Shown here: positions 16,161-25,214 of the stretch, piece after piece | Position numbering within the stretch: position 1 is the stretch's first letter | Layout: each line of letters begins with the position of its first letter | Notes under the pieces: generated by a model | Seen by the model: the letters and a program-made list of their open reading frames with translations, nothing else | Told to the model about the DNA's origin: nothing | Databases searched by the model: none | Source of the DNA: Paracoccaceae bacterium | GTDB taxonomy: Bacteria > Pseudomonadota > Alphaproteobacteria > Rhodobacterales > Rhodobacteraceae | DNA: 38,444 nt | Direction: 5' to 3' | Assembly (NCBI GenBank): GCA_902602765.1 | Contig: CACKSH010000017.1 | Coordinates: forward strand, 1-38,444 | Program-made: the position numbers and the translations under genes

Positions 16161-18382
16161 TTTTCAACTGCTGGCCTAACGCTCGAAGATCCGCGTTCAA
16201 TCTCTAAAATCAATATATCGCTCAGTTTTTCGAGATTTATCCGTCTGAGTAAATGCTTCACTGGTCCAATTGATGCAGGCCTCATGGACAGACTGGGAAA
16301 ACCAATAGCGCAAAGGCAAATAGCTTCTAAGGGGCGCCCTGCATCTTCCCCGCAAAAGGAGACAGGTGTTTGTGTTTTTGTGCAGCGGTCGATAACAAAT
16401 TTAAGATATAGAAGAAAACTGGTGCTAAGCGTGTCATATTTTCGTCTAACCAGTTCATTTTCCCTGTCCGCAGCAAAAAAGAACTGTTTAAGATCATTGC
16501 CTCCAACAGATAAGAAATCTACCGCACTGAAAAAGTTTTCTGATGCATAAGCCAGGGAAGGCGTTTCAAGCATTGCCCCTATTTTTATCTCATTTGGTGT
16601 CTTATGTCCCAAACGTTTTTCTCCACTCAAAACTTTATCAACCAATGCTCGTGCTTCATAAAACTCACTATCTTGAGAGATTAAAGGAAACATTATCGAC
16701 AAATTGCGGCCATCTGCAGCACGTATTAATGCCTCAATTTGCATTCTCATAATGCTCGGTCTATCTAAAGCAATTCTAATTGCCCTCCACCCTAACGCTG
16801 GGTTGGCTTCCTTTATATTAGGCATATAAGATAAAACTTTATCTGAACCTATATCCAGCGTCCTAAAAATAACTTCTTTACCTTTTGCCGCCTCTAATAC
16901 TCTTGAATAAAGCTTTTTTAACTCGGATCGTTTGGGCATCTGGTTTCTAATTAAGAATTGTAATTCAGTGCGAAATAATCCTACCCCGCTAGCACCTGAG
17001 CTGATAAGACTTGGCAACTCAGCCATCAGGCCAGCATTCATGCGCAAGTCAATTATTTTATCATCAGTTGTTTTTGCGGGTTCATTTCTAAGAGCTTTAT
17101 AGCGCTCTTGGTTTTTAGCCTCCATAGCAATTTTCTCAGAAAATGCACTAACAACAGTATCGTCAGGACGCAAATGTACGATCCCCTGTGTGCCATCTAC
17201 TAAAATAGGGTCTCCATTCAAAGCTTCAGTAGTTATATTTTCAGCATTTATCACCAAGGGTATACTCAGGGCGCGTGCTACTATGGCGGCATGGCTGCCT
17301 ACCGAGCCTTCTTCCAGCACAATTGCTTTAAGTGTCCTTCCGTAATCCAAGAGCTCTGCTGGACCAATATTGCGGGCGATTAAAATAGGATCGCTAGGAA
17401 TTTTGGCTCCAGTATCTGTACCTTGCCCCGTCAATATCCGCAGTAATCTATTAGATAAATCATCTAAATCATGAAGCCGCTCTCTCATGTAACTATCTGC
17501 CACCTGGCTCATACGAGCTCTTGCAGAAGATTGTTCTTTCTCAACTGATGCTTCAGCGGATAAACCTTGGTCGATATCAGCTTCCATACGACGAAGCCAA
17601 CCGCGTGAGTTTGCGAACATTCGGAAAGCTTTAAGAATTTCAGTTTGTTCTTTATCACCATCCGCAATTTTATCGACGATTTTATCCACACCTTGTCTCA
17701 GAAGATTTACTGCGTTTTGAAGCCTGTTTTTTTCTTCTTTCGGATCATCTGAGACTAAATTTGTTACAACTACTCGCGGTTCATGCAGCCACACACTCCC
17801 TTTGGCTGCGCCCTCTTGGCCATTTGAACCACGAAATAAAACTGATTGCTGATGCAACGCAGTAAGTCCTGTTTCATCACCCACAAAAGCACCAAGCTCA
17901 GCCATCTCTGCTAGCACCATCGCTACAACCTCAAGCGCGTAGATTTCTTCACTGCTAAATTTTCGTGACTCTTTGGACTGGGTTACAAGAACACCAAGGG
18001 TTTCCCCTAATCTTTGTATAGGCACACCAGCGAAAGAAGAAAAAATTTCTTCTCCTGTTTCCGGCATGAACCTAAAGCCTTTTGAAGATGGGGCATCTTC
18101 AGTGTTAATCACTTTTTTTGACCTTGCAACTCTACCGACAAGCCCCTCACCAATTCTGAGCCTAGTTTGGTGAACAGCTTCAGTATTCAGGCCTTCGGTT
18201 GCACAAAGCTCAAGAGTTTCGTTATCCCTAAACAAATAAATTGAGCAAACTTCTGTACCCATGGAGTCTGCAATTAGATGAGTAATTTTGTTTAATCTCG
18301 CTTGGCCTTTCTGTTCTTCGGCCATTGTATCGCGCAAGCGACGCAATAGTTGCTGGCTATCTGTCTGGGTACGTTCAGGCAC
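16142..18382 (-). CDS. ptsP: Phosphoenolpyruvate-protein phosphotransferase of the nitrogen PTS (EI-Ntr)
   Basis: First enzyme of the nitrogen-related phosphotransferase system, passing phosphate from PEP to NPr. The 746-residue protein has an N-terminal GAF domain (about residues 20-165), which in relatives senses glutamine or 2-oxoglutarate. It is followed by an EI module: the phosphohistidine is H364 in GSHAAIVARALSIPLV. The PEP-binding domain has GVGLFRTELQFL, RTLDIGSDK, NPALGWRAIRIAL and GAMLETPS. The essential cysteine lies in SFCGEDAGRPLEA. The start is a GTG with a GAGGAAAAGAG Shine-Dalgarno, 18 bp after the lysC stop, so the two genes form an operon. It has no sugar-PTS genes nearby, consistent with a regulatory role. 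Confidence 0.95.
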   Translation of the reverse strand: MPERTQTDSQQLLRRLRDTMAEEQKGQARLNKITHLIADSMGTEVCSIYLFRDNETLELCATEGLNTEAVHQTRLRIGEGLVGRVARSKKVINTEDAPSSKGFRFMPETGEEIFSSFAGVPIQRLGETLGVLVTQSKESRKFSSEEIYALEVVAMVLAEMAELGAFVGDETGLTALHQQSVLFRGSNGQEGAAKGSVWLHEPRVVVTNLVSDDPKEEKNRLQNAVNLLRQGVDKIVDKIADGDKEQTEILKAFRMFANSRGWLRRMEADIDQGLSAEASVEKEQSSARARMSQVADSYMRERLHDLDDLSNRLLRILTGQGTDTGAKIPSDPILIARNIGPAELLDYGRTLKAIVLEEGSVGSHAAIVARALSIPLVINAENITTEALNGDPILVDGTQGIVHLRPDDTVVSAFSEKIAMEAKNQERYKALRNEPAKTTDDKIIDLRMNAGLMAELPSLISSGASGVGLFRTELQFLIRNQMPKRSELKKLYSRVLEAAKGKEVIFRTLDIGSDKVLSYMPNIKEANPALGWRAIRIALDRPSIMRMQIEALIRAADGRNLSIMFPLISQDSEFYEARALVDKVLSGEKRLGHKTPNEIKIGAMLETPSLAYASENFFSAVDFLSVGGNDLKQFFFAADRENELVRRKYDTLSTSFLLYLKFVIDRCTKTQTPVSFCGEDAGRPLEAICLCAIGFPSLSMRPASIGPVKHLLRRINLEKLSDILILEIERGSSSVRPAVEKYIKSI

Positions 18383-18400
18383 GCTTGATCTCTCTTTTCC

Positions 18401-19642
18401 TCAGGAAGAAATCTGATCTAGTTCAAAGGCGTCATGCAATGATTGCACTGCAAGTTCCAAATATTTTCTGTCTACTAAAACAGATATCTTGATTTCAGAG
18501 GTTGCAATTACTTTGATATTTATTCCTTCATCTGAAAGAGTTTGAAACATTTTTGCTGCAACACCTGATTGGGATCGCATTCCAATTCCAACCGCAGAAA
18601 TTTTTGCAACATTTTTATCAGCTAATAAATCTTGGAAATTTATAAGCCCTTCTTTCTCTGCCTTATTTAGTGATTTTTCAGCTTTGCTAACCTGATCTAT
18701 GGGACATGAGAATGTCATATCAGTCCTTCCAGCTTCAGCGATATTCTGAATAATCATGTCTACATTTATTCCAGAATCGGAAAGAAGACCAAATATAGCA
18801 GCGGCAATTCCAGGTCTATCGGCTATTGATACTAACGTCATCTTAGCTTCGTCGCGGGAATAAGCTATCCCTGAGACTACATTTGATTCCATAATTTCCT
18901 CCTCATCACAGACAAGTGTTCCTACTTTTTCGCTAGGTTCTTCGAAGCTAGATAAAACTCTCAATTTTACTTTAAACCGCATAGCCATTTCTACAGAGCG
19001 TGTTTGCAACACTTTCGCTCCCAGAGAGGCAAGTTCAAGCATTTCTTCGTACGAAATTTTATCGAGCTTTTTGGCTTTGTCGCATATGCGTGGGTCTGTG
19101 GTGTATACTCCGTCAACGTCAGTGTATATGTCACATCTTTCTGCGTCGAACGCTGCTGCAAATGCCACTGCGGTAGTATCGGATCCCCCTCTGCCCAATG
19201 TGGCAATTCGGTTTTCATTGCTAATCCCTTGAAACCCTGCAACGACTGCAACCTTCATTCCTTGTTCAAATTTTTCGTTAATCGTTTCGGACGAAATACT
19301 CTCGATCCTAGCTGATGAATGAGAGGAACTAGTATAAACAGGGATCTGCCAGCCTTGCCAGCTTCTTGCCGGAATATCCATCTCTTGAAGTGTAAGTGCC
19401 ATAAGTCCTGCCGTAACGTTTTCACCAGATGAAACAACAGCATCATACTCCCGTGCATCATAAAATTGGGAAGTATCATTCACCCATTTAACTAATTCAT
19501 TCGTTTTACCAGCCATTGCTGAAACGATAACAAGAACATTTTTACCGTGAGCTACCTCTAGTGCAACACGTTTAGCCGCTCGCTTTATGCGATCAACATT
19601 CGCAACGGAAGTACCGCCAAATTTCATTACCAGTAAAGCCAT
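18401..19642 (-). CDS. lysC: Aspartate kinase
   Basis: Phosphorylates aspartate as the first step to lysine, threonine, methionine and diaminopimelate; 413 residues. The N-terminal kinase motif is KFGGTSVANVDRI (from residue 7). TLGRGGSDTTAVAFAAAF and YTDVDGVYTTDPRI line the active site. Two C-terminal ACT domains follow (around MTLVSIADRPGIAAAIFGLL and ISAVGIGMRSQSGVAAKMF), where end products bind for feedback control. An AGGA precedes the ATG. It lies upstream of ptsP in the same transcript, an arrangement I recall as common in alphaproteobacteria. Confidence 0.97.
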   Translation of the reverse strand: MALLVMKFGGTSVANVDRIKRAAKRVALEVAHGKNVLVIVSAMAGKTNELVKWVNDTSQFYDAREYDAVVSSGENVTAGLMALTLQEMDIPARSWQGWQIPVYTSSSHSSARIESISSETINEKFEQGMKVAVVAGFQGISNENRIATLGRGGSDTTAVAFAAAFDAERCDIYTDVDGVYTTDPRICDKAKKLDKISYEEMLELASLGAKVLQTRSVEMAMRFKVKLRVLSSFEEPSEKVGTLVCDEEEIMESNVVSGIAYSRDEAKMTLVSIADRPGIAAAIFGLLSDSGINVDMIIQNIAEAGRTDMTFSCPIDQVSKAEKSLNKAEKEGLINFQDLLADKNVAKISAVGIGMRSQSGVAAKMFQTLSDEGINIKVIATSEIKISVLVDRKYLELAVQSLHDAFELDQISS

Positions 19643-19758
19643 GCTATTCCTATTTACTCCGTCGCTCGGGGTGTAAATGTTAATTACGGAACATACAAGT
19701 CACATGATATGGTATCAATGATCTCGAAATGAGGCTGTATAATATACAAAATAAATGA

Positions 19759-20184
19759 TTAATTTGCTTTTTTAGCTGGAAGAAATGGCAGTGGCATAAC
19801 GGGTATACCATCGTCTATAAGTTTTTTGGCATCATCGGCTTTCGCCTCGCCATAGATTGACCGTTCGGGAGTTTCCCCAAGGTACATTGATCTGGCTTCA
19901 TTAGCAAAGTTGTTTCCAACATACTCTGAGTTTGCTTCTATTTTCTTTTTCAATTCCAAAATATCATTTTTGAGTTTTGATTTTTTTTCTAATTTTGGAT
20001 GTTTATTATCTTTTTTCCTGGAAGTGCTTACACTAGGGGCCATGATCGCTTTGGTTATTTTGGTGGAGCCACACTCTGAGCAAACCACCATAGATTTTTT
20101 AACCAACATATCAAAGGCTTCAGCTGATTTAAACCAACTGTCAAAGGTGTGGTTTTGGTCACATTTTAAAGTGTAGTTTATCAT
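19759..20184 (-). CDS. DUF1178 family protein
   Basis: Conserved alphaproteobacterial and betaproteobacterial protein of unknown function, 141 residues. The N-terminus MINYTLKCDQNHTFDSWFKS is the family signature, with C8 and the C-x-x-C pair VCSECGS (C35, C38) suggesting a zinc ribbon. The centre is highly charged and lysine-rich (residues 55-85), probably a helix or flexible linker. The C-terminal GIPVMPLPF segment is also conserved. It lies on the same strand as lysC, 116 bp upstream of it. I know of no assigned function. Confidence 0.85.
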   Translation of the reverse strand: MINYTLKCDQNHTFDSWFKSAEAFDMLVKKSMVVCSECGSTKITKAIMAPSVSTSRKKDNKHPKLEKKSKLKNDILELKKKIEANSEYVGNNFANEARSMYLGETPERSIYGEAKADDAKKLIDDGIPVMPLPFLPAKKAN

Positions 20185-20249
20185 AATAATCCAAGTTAAT
20201 TATTACATGTATCTACGTTAGTTTACTCTAAATTCAAGTAGTTTAAATT

Positions 20250-21032
20250 TTAAAAGTCTATATATGGGAACCAATCCGTTCGGAGAATCTGGCCTTCTAC
20301 CATATTATGATTAGGAAATGGGGGAGATGTTGGGCCAGGCCTTTCTGTGTATCGGGTATCGTCACCGAGTAGCCTTAAAGAAAATGCTCGTCTTCGCTGG
20401 TCCGCTGTTGCCCCTCGAGCGCCATGTAAAATATTAAAATTAAATGCAACCGCGTCGCCAGGGTTCATATCAAATTCTCTGATGTCCATTTGTTCTTTTT
20501 CAGGGTCTGGTACAGGCAAATAGTCATTAGCGTTTGGGTAGAAATTTTCATTAGATAACCACCTAGTTGGAAGGACTGGCTTTGACCATTTGTGCGAGCG
20601 TGCGACCATCCTCAAGGTAGCTTTTTTAACAGGGTCAAGAGGCACCCAAAAACTTAAAGTTTTCATTCCCTTAATGAAATAGTAAGGTCCATCGGTATGC
20701 CAGGGAGTTGATTTTAAAGTTCCTGCTTCCTTCACTAGCACATGATCGTGAAACATTTGGACAGTTTTTGATTGCATAAGTTGTGCTGCTGTTTCCGCAA
20801 CATTTTTATCGAATACCACATTTCGAAATTCGTCAATGCGCTGCCAATTACAATAATCGTCAAAAAAGCGTCCTGCTTCTCCCTCTTTTAAATTTTCTGC
20901 CGCAAATGGGCCAGGTTCAACGATATTCTTTTGAACGCCAACTCTTAGACTTGCAACATGTGGTTTGAATAGTCCGGGTATAAACGCAATACCGTCATCT
21001 TGAAAAGATTCTATAGTTGCTTTGTTGACCAT
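20250..21032 (-). CDS. Phytanoyl-CoA dioxygenase family protein
   Basis: Fe(II)/2-oxoglutarate-dependent oxygenase of the PhyH family, 260 residues. The iron triad is visible: H112 and D114 in TPWHTDGPYY, and the distal H203 in NILHGARG, followed by an arginine (RAFSLRLLGDD) likely to bind 2-oxoglutarate. The beta-strand GDAVAFNFNILHGA is characteristic. Marine bacteria carry many paralogues whose substrates (lipids, small alcohols, osmolytes, secondary metabolites) cannot be told from sequence. It is divergent from a zinc alcohol dehydrogenase gene with about 110 bp between, which hints at joint regulation. Confidence 0.88.
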   Translation of the reverse strand: MVNKATIESFQDDGIAFIPGLFKPHVASLRVGVQKNIVEPGPFAAENLKEGEAGRFFDDYCNWQRIDEFRNVVFDKNVAETAAQLMQSKTVQMFHDHVLVKEAGTLKSTPWHTDGPYYFIKGMKTLSFWVPLDPVKKATLRMVARSHKWSKPVLPTRWLSNENFYPNANDYLPVPDPEKEQMDIREFDMNPGDAVAFNFNILHGARGATADQRRRAFSLRLLGDDTRYTERPGPTSPPFPNHNMVEGQILRTDWFPYIDF

Positions 21033-21143
21033 TTCATTACTTAATTTGTTTACTGCTAATAAACGATCTTTTTAGGGAGTTTTTGTCAATGGCTTTGTAT
21101 GAAAATTAAAGTTAACTTATTATTATCTTGATCGGACTTTTGT

Positions 21144-22193
21144 ATGAAGGCATCTGTTTTACATCAATTCTGTACTCCACCGGTCTTTGAGGAGGTAGAT
21201 GATCCAGTATGTGGTCCAAACTCGGTAGTAATAGAATTAAAAGCATGTGGGGTGTGTAGATCGGACCATCATGCTTGGTCTGGTAATGACTCCGATGTCA
21301 AATTACCTCATATTATGGGGCATGAATTAGCCGGAATTATAGTTGAAACTGGATCAAACATTAAGAAGTTTTCCATAGGTGATCCTGTAACTGTACCATT
21401 TATTCTTGGTTGTGGTTTATGCTCTGATTGTCAGACAGGCAATTCAACGATATGCGATAGGCAGGAAACAATTGGCTTTACTATCCGTGGCGGTTTTGCG
21501 CAATTTGTTGAAATTTGTTTTGCTGATTTCAATCTAGTAAGGCTCCCAAGTTCACTTGGTTTTGAGACAGCAGCAGCAATGGGATGCCGAGTTACGACCG
21601 CGTATAGAGCTTTAACAGACCGAGCCTCTTTATTGCCAGGTGAGTGGTTGGCAATCTATGGGTGTGGCGGTGTTGGAACGTCTGCAATTATGATTGCAAA
21701 AGCTTTGGGTGCCAAAGTTATTGGTATCGACATTAATAGCTTAGCACTGCAAAAAGCAAAGGAAGTAGGAGCTGATATAGTTTTAGATCCAACAAAATTT
21801 AATAATATATGGCAAGAGGTAAGAGAATTGACAAAAGGTGGTGTTGACGTGTCTTTAGATGCGCTTGGCATAGAGGTTACATTTCAAAATAGCCTTCGTT
21901 CACTAAGAAAACTTGGTAGGCACATTCAGATAGGAATGCCCACTTCAAGTAATACCATTGTTTCACTCCCTCTATTAGAATTATTATACTCTAGGCAATT
22001 GAAAATTATTGGAACGCGGGGTATGGCGGCTTCTGGATTTAGCTCATTAATGACAATGATAAACAATGGCTCTATTAATATCGATAGTCTAATTACCAGA
22101 AAGTTAAAACTAAGTCAGGTACCTGAGGCAATGCTGCAATTTGGGCAAAAATCGGAAACTGGAATTACAATAATAAATAACTTTTCAATTTAG
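21144..22193 (+). CDS. Zinc-dependent alcohol dehydrogenase family protein
   Basis: Medium-chain dehydrogenase/reductase of 349 residues. Catalytic zinc ligands are C38 (CGVCRSDHHAW) and H60-E61 (GHELAG). The structural zinc site is complete, with C90, C93, C96 and C104. The nucleotide loop GCGGVGTSA lies near residue 170, followed by the acidic IGIDI end that favours NAD. The substrate is unknown. The opposite orientation to the PhyH-like gene suggests a shared promoter region; it converges on pxpA. The start ATG has only a weak Shine-Dalgarno-like sequence. Confidence 0.9.
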   Translation: MKASVLHQFCTPPVFEEVDDPVCGPNSVVIELKACGVCRSDHHAWSGNDSDVKLPHIMGHELAGIIVETGSNIKKFSIGDPVTVPFILGCGLCSDCQTGNSTICDRQETIGFTIRGGFAQFVEICFADFNLVRLPSSLGFETAAAMGCRVTTAYRALTDRASLLPGEWLAIYGCGGVGTSAIMIAKALGAKVIGIDINSLALQKAKEVGADIVLDPTKFNNIWQEVRELTKGGVDVSLDALGIEVTFQNSLRSLRKLGRHIQIGMPTSSNTIVSLPLLELLYSRQLKIIGTRGMAASGFSSLMTMINNGSINIDSLITRKLKLSQVPEAMLQFGQKSETGITIINNFSI

Positions 22194-22242
22194 ATAATTG
22201 TGTTTTTTTGTGAAGCTAATACTACTTGCTAAAAAAATAGTA

Positions 22243-22995
22243 TCAAAAACTTTTAATATTTATGCCGCTTTTTTCCAGTGCATCCTTGATCGCCCTAGCT
22301 ATCTTTACAGCTTCTGGCGTATCGCCATGAAGGCAAATAGTATCAATTTTAGTTTTTATTTCTTTTCCGGTTTTGGTAATTATCGCACCTCTTGAAACCA
22401 TATTAGCTACGCGTGCTCCGGCGGTAATTGGATCACTGATGATTGCACCCGGAAATGATCGATCAACCAATGTTGCATCATCATTGTAACTTCGATCTGC
22501 AAAAATCTCTCCAACCCACTTGGCTTTAAGCTTTTCCACTGCCTCTTGCTGTTTTGTTTTAACTAAAGCCATGATTGGTACTTCGCTTGCCACCGAAATC
22601 ACTGCTTCAAAGCATGCTTTAGCTAGTTCGTAATTTTCCGAGCACATATTCGATAGTGCTCCATGTAATTTAACATGTGTAATTGTGGTGCCTTCTGCCT
22701 TCGCCATAGCTTTAATTGCTCCAATTTGATATCGAATTTGATTTTGGATAGTATCAATTGGAATATTCAAGCGCCTCCGGCCAAACCCAACCAAATCATC
22801 GAAACCAGGGTGCGCTCCAATTCCTACACCCCTTTTCTTTGCTAGTTTTATAGTTTTTGCCATTACATCGGGATCTCCAGCATGAAAGCCACAAGCAATA
22901 TTTGCGGAAGAAATCAAATCCAATAAAGCTTCATCATTGCCCTTCACCCAAGACCCGAAGCTTTCGCCCATATCTGCATTTAAATCTATATGCAT
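22243..22995 (-). CDS. pxpA: 5-oxoprolinase subunit A (LamB/YcsF family)
   Basis: With PxpB and PxpC it forms the ATP-dependent bacterial 5-oxoprolinase that opens 5-oxoproline to glutamate. The 250-residue protein shows the family signature DLNADMGESFGSW at the start, IANIACGFHAGDP-like residues 27-44, GAHPGFDDLVGFGRR, HVKLHGALSNM, and near the end DTICLHGDTPEAV. A clear AAGGGGA Shine-Dalgarno precedes the ATG. It is the last gene of pxpB-pxpC-pxpA, 15 bp after pxpC. Confidence 0.95.
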   Translation of the reverse strand: MHIDLNADMGESFGSWVKGNDEALLDLISSANIACGFHAGDPDVMAKTIKLAKKRGVGIGAHPGFDDLVGFGRRRLNIPIDTIQNQIRYQIGAIKAMAKAEGTTITHVKLHGALSNMCSENYELAKACFEAVISVASEVPIMALVKTKQQEAVEKLKAKWVGEIFADRSYNDDATLVDRSFPGAIISDPITAGARVANMVSRGAIITKTGKEIKTKIDTICLHGDTPEAVKIARAIKDALEKSGINIKSF

Positions 22996-23010
22996 AACAA
23001 TCCCCTTAAA

Positions 23011-24012
23011 CTAACTTTTTGCCCATACAGCTCCATCAATTAAATTGAAATTAAGTAAATCCGCCATCTTTTGGGGATCACGAATTGGCTCTAAACATCT
23101 CTCTTTGATAATTTCTAAGCATTTACGATCTTTTGAGGCAATCCTATTTGCTTCATCGCGTGATATAAACTTAAATTTAACGGTTCTACCAGTTTTCAGC
23201 TGGGCAATAGCTGGTAGGTCAGGAGGTATAATACACCCTATTCTTGGATAGCCGCCCATCGTCTGACAGTCTGGCAAGAGAACAAATGGCTGTCCGGAAC
23301 CTGTCATTTGGATATCGCCCGGAATTATCATATCTGACATAATCTTCAATTGGTTAGAAGTAGAAAAGCCTGACCCGGTATGAGCTAGTTTCATTCCACC
23401 TCTATTAGCCTGATTATCAATTGAGAATTCTGTGTCTACAAATTTTTTTATTGTTTTGGGAGTAAATAGATGGGTCTGAAAAGACTCAACCAACCTAAAG
23501 TTAGTTAACTCAAATCTATCCACTGGTTCAATTGTTTGGCATTTAAGAGCTTCTAGGTTTTTTTCTAACGGTTCCAAGATGTCTTTGGGGCGAGTGTACT
23601 TTCCGATTCCGGCAGATGGCTGAGCTGAACTAGAATTAAATATTTTTGGTGCTTTAAATCCACCCCTTAAATGCAAATAACTATATCTACCATTCTGAGG
23701 TGCTCCCAATTCTAATATGCTGCCATAGTGTAAAAAATGACTGGAATTCCAAGCTAAAGGCTTCTGATCTAAACTCGCTGGCATAATAGCACCTGTGAGA
23801 GCTACCATGCAGTCCTGTAAAACTCTAAATTTTCCTCCGTTTCCAATAAGCTCGAGTGCTGTGCTATTTGGGTTTTGGTCAAGCAAGGCTGCGCCTTCAA
23901 AAAGTGCATAGTAGTCCGCTGCGCCGGACCTGGATATACCCTGAGATCGGAAGCCGTTTCTTCCCATATCCTGAAAGGAAGAAAATCCTGAGGTTGAAAT
24001 CACTTCCAACAT
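23011..24012 (-). CDS. pxpC: 5-oxoprolinase subunit C (biotin-dependent carboxyltransferase-like family)
   Basis: Homologous to the AHS2 domain of urea amidolyase and KipA; 333 residues. Motifs include the N-terminal GFSSFQDMGRNGFRSQGISRSGAADYYA, split by familiar hydrophobic strands, then MVALTGA, YSYLHLRGGF, and the conserved MTGSGQPFVLLPDCQTMGGYP region. It is the middle gene of the operon: the pxpB stop and the pxpC ATG are one base apart, with AGGAATTGAT as Shine-Dalgarno inside the end of pxpB. Partnership with PxpA and PxpB is inferred from family and context. Confidence 0.93.
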   Translation of the reverse strand: MLEVISTSGFSSFQDMGRNGFRSQGISRSGAADYYALFEGAALLDQNPNSTALELIGNGGKFRVLQDCMVALTGAIMPASLDQKPLAWNSSHFLHYGSILELGAPQNGRYSYLHLRGGFKAPKIFNSSSAQPSAGIGKYTRPKDILEPLEKNLEALKCQTIEPVDRFELTNFRLVESFQTHLFTPKTIKKFVDTEFSIDNQANRGGMKLAHTGSGFSTSNQLKIMSDMIIPGDIQMTGSGQPFVLLPDCQTMGGYPRIGCIIPPDLPAIAQLKTGRTVKFKFISRDEANRIASKDRKCLEIIKERCLEPIRDPQKMADLLNFNLIDGAVWAKS

Positions 24013-24013
24013 A

Positions 24014-24757
24014 TCAATTCCTAATTTCCAAAATTTCTACGCCACCAAGCCCATCAGCGTTATTGTTGTTTATTTGAGACAATTCACCAGATTTAATTTC
24101 AACAAAAGTTATCTCGTCACCTGGCCTAAGTAAAATTGGCTGCTGTCTATTAGAATTGAAGCATTCAAATGCGGTTTGTCCAATATGGTGCCATCCCGTT
24201 GGGGTACTATTTGAAAAAATAATTAACTGCCTAATTGCACAAACCAGCGCACTTTTGGGCACACTTTTCGAGACTTCTGATAACCGAGGTAAGTCCCATT
24301 TCTTGGATAATAAACCTGCATAAGGTTGCCCAGGAGAAAATCCGATAGTCATAACGCGGGTTCGCGTAGTAGTAAATTCAAGGATTGCTTGAGATCGGCT
24401 AATTCCAGCAAGCTTAATAACCTTTTCAAATTGTGGTGCTAGTTCCGTTCCAAACACGCAGGGTATTTTGAAAAGCTTACGGTCGGTAGGCAGCTTTGAA
24501 GTATACCAATTTTTTTCTCTCAGCATCTCATTAAAAAAATTAAGAATTGAGTCTAATGGCTCTATTTTTGTATCGATCCTAAAATATGCAGCAGTCAGTG
24601 AGTTTGCGCTTTCAAGTACAGAAGATTGGTTTTTTTGTTCTACTTCATGTCGAAAAGCCAACGCGGCTGAATTAGCATTCTCACGAATTTCATCGGAAAA
24701 TTGCACTAAAATTCCATCGATTCCAACAAAATTCATTTTCGGAAAATTATTTGTCAT
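24014..24757 (-). CDS. pxpB: 5-oxoprolinase subunit B (allophanate hydrolase subunit 1-like)
   Basis: Member of the AHS1/KipI family, about 247 residues. Family landmarks are the ...NSLTAAYFRID segment in the N-terminal half, KIPCVFGTELAPQFE, then FSPGQPYAG, and the C-terminal PTGWHHIGQTAFECFN stretch followed by LLRPGDEITFVEI. The ATG at 24757 (MTNNFPKMNFVGIDGILVQF) seems the best start. A GTG at 24778 would add seven residues; neither has a strong Shine-Dalgarno. It is the first gene of the pxp operon and divergent from gatC. Confidence 0.92.
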   Translation of the reverse strand: MTNNFPKMNFVGIDGILVQFSDEIRENANSAALAFRHEVEQKNQSSVLESANSLTAAYFRIDTKIEPLDSILNFFNEMLREKNWYTSKLPTDRKLFKIPCVFGTELAPQFEKVIKLAGISRSQAILEFTTTRTRVMTIGFSPGQPYAGLLSKKWDLPRLSEVSKSVPKSALVCAIRQLIIFSNSTPTGWHHIGQTAFECFNSNRQQPILLRPGDEITFVEIKSGELSQINNNNADGLGGVEILEIRN

Positions 24758-24926
24758 ATTTCTTTCAGCTTTATGCACTTCACTTTTACCAACTTCTCAT
24801 AGAAAAAAGCAACTTTGGCGAAAGTGTGAAATTGAATTATTTTCGATTGTAAATATCGCTTACAGCTACTTGCAGTAAACCCCAATGAACGTTAAATGAT
24901 CCTAGCCTGAATAATGGAGAAGGTTT

Positions 24927-25214
24927 ATGTCAATTGATAGAGCGACAGCGGCAAGGGTGGCAAAGCTCGCACGAATTAAAGTTGATGAGAGTTCGTTGGA
25001 TATTTTAGCGGACGAATTTAACCAGATTTTGGGATTTATTGAACAGCTTAATGAAGTGGACGTGGAAGGAGTTGAACCAATGACTTCTGTCTCCCCCCAA
25101 AAATTAAAACGTCGTATGGATAAGGTTAGTGACGGAGATCAACAAGAGCGAGTGCTTTCTAACGCTCCAGATGCCAGAGAAGGTTTCTTTGCAGTTCCCA
25201 AGGTGGTAGAGTAA
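24927..25214 (+). CDS. gatC: Asp-tRNA(Asn)/Glu-tRNA(Gln) amidotransferase subunit C
   Basis: Small scaffold subunit (95 residues) of GatCAB, which converts Glu-tRNA(Gln) and Asp-tRNA(Asn) to their amides. The sequence [20 protein letters not shown], the helix ending [21 protein letters not shown], and the C-terminal [20 protein letters not shown] are all canonical. GGAGAAGG precedes the ATG. Its TAA stop overlaps the gatA ATG (TAATG), so translation is coupled. gatB is not in the window. Confidence 0.97.
   Translation: MSIDRATAARVAKLARIKVDESSLDILADEFNQILGFIEQLNEVDVEGVEPMTSVSPQKLKRRMDKVSDGDQQERVLSNAPDAREGFFAVPKVVE

Noticed and set aside
22219-22243. Terminator hairpin between the alcohol dehydrogenase and pxpA genes
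   Set aside because: Only a 6-bp A+T stem with a 13-nt loop and no proper T-tract; too weak to call.
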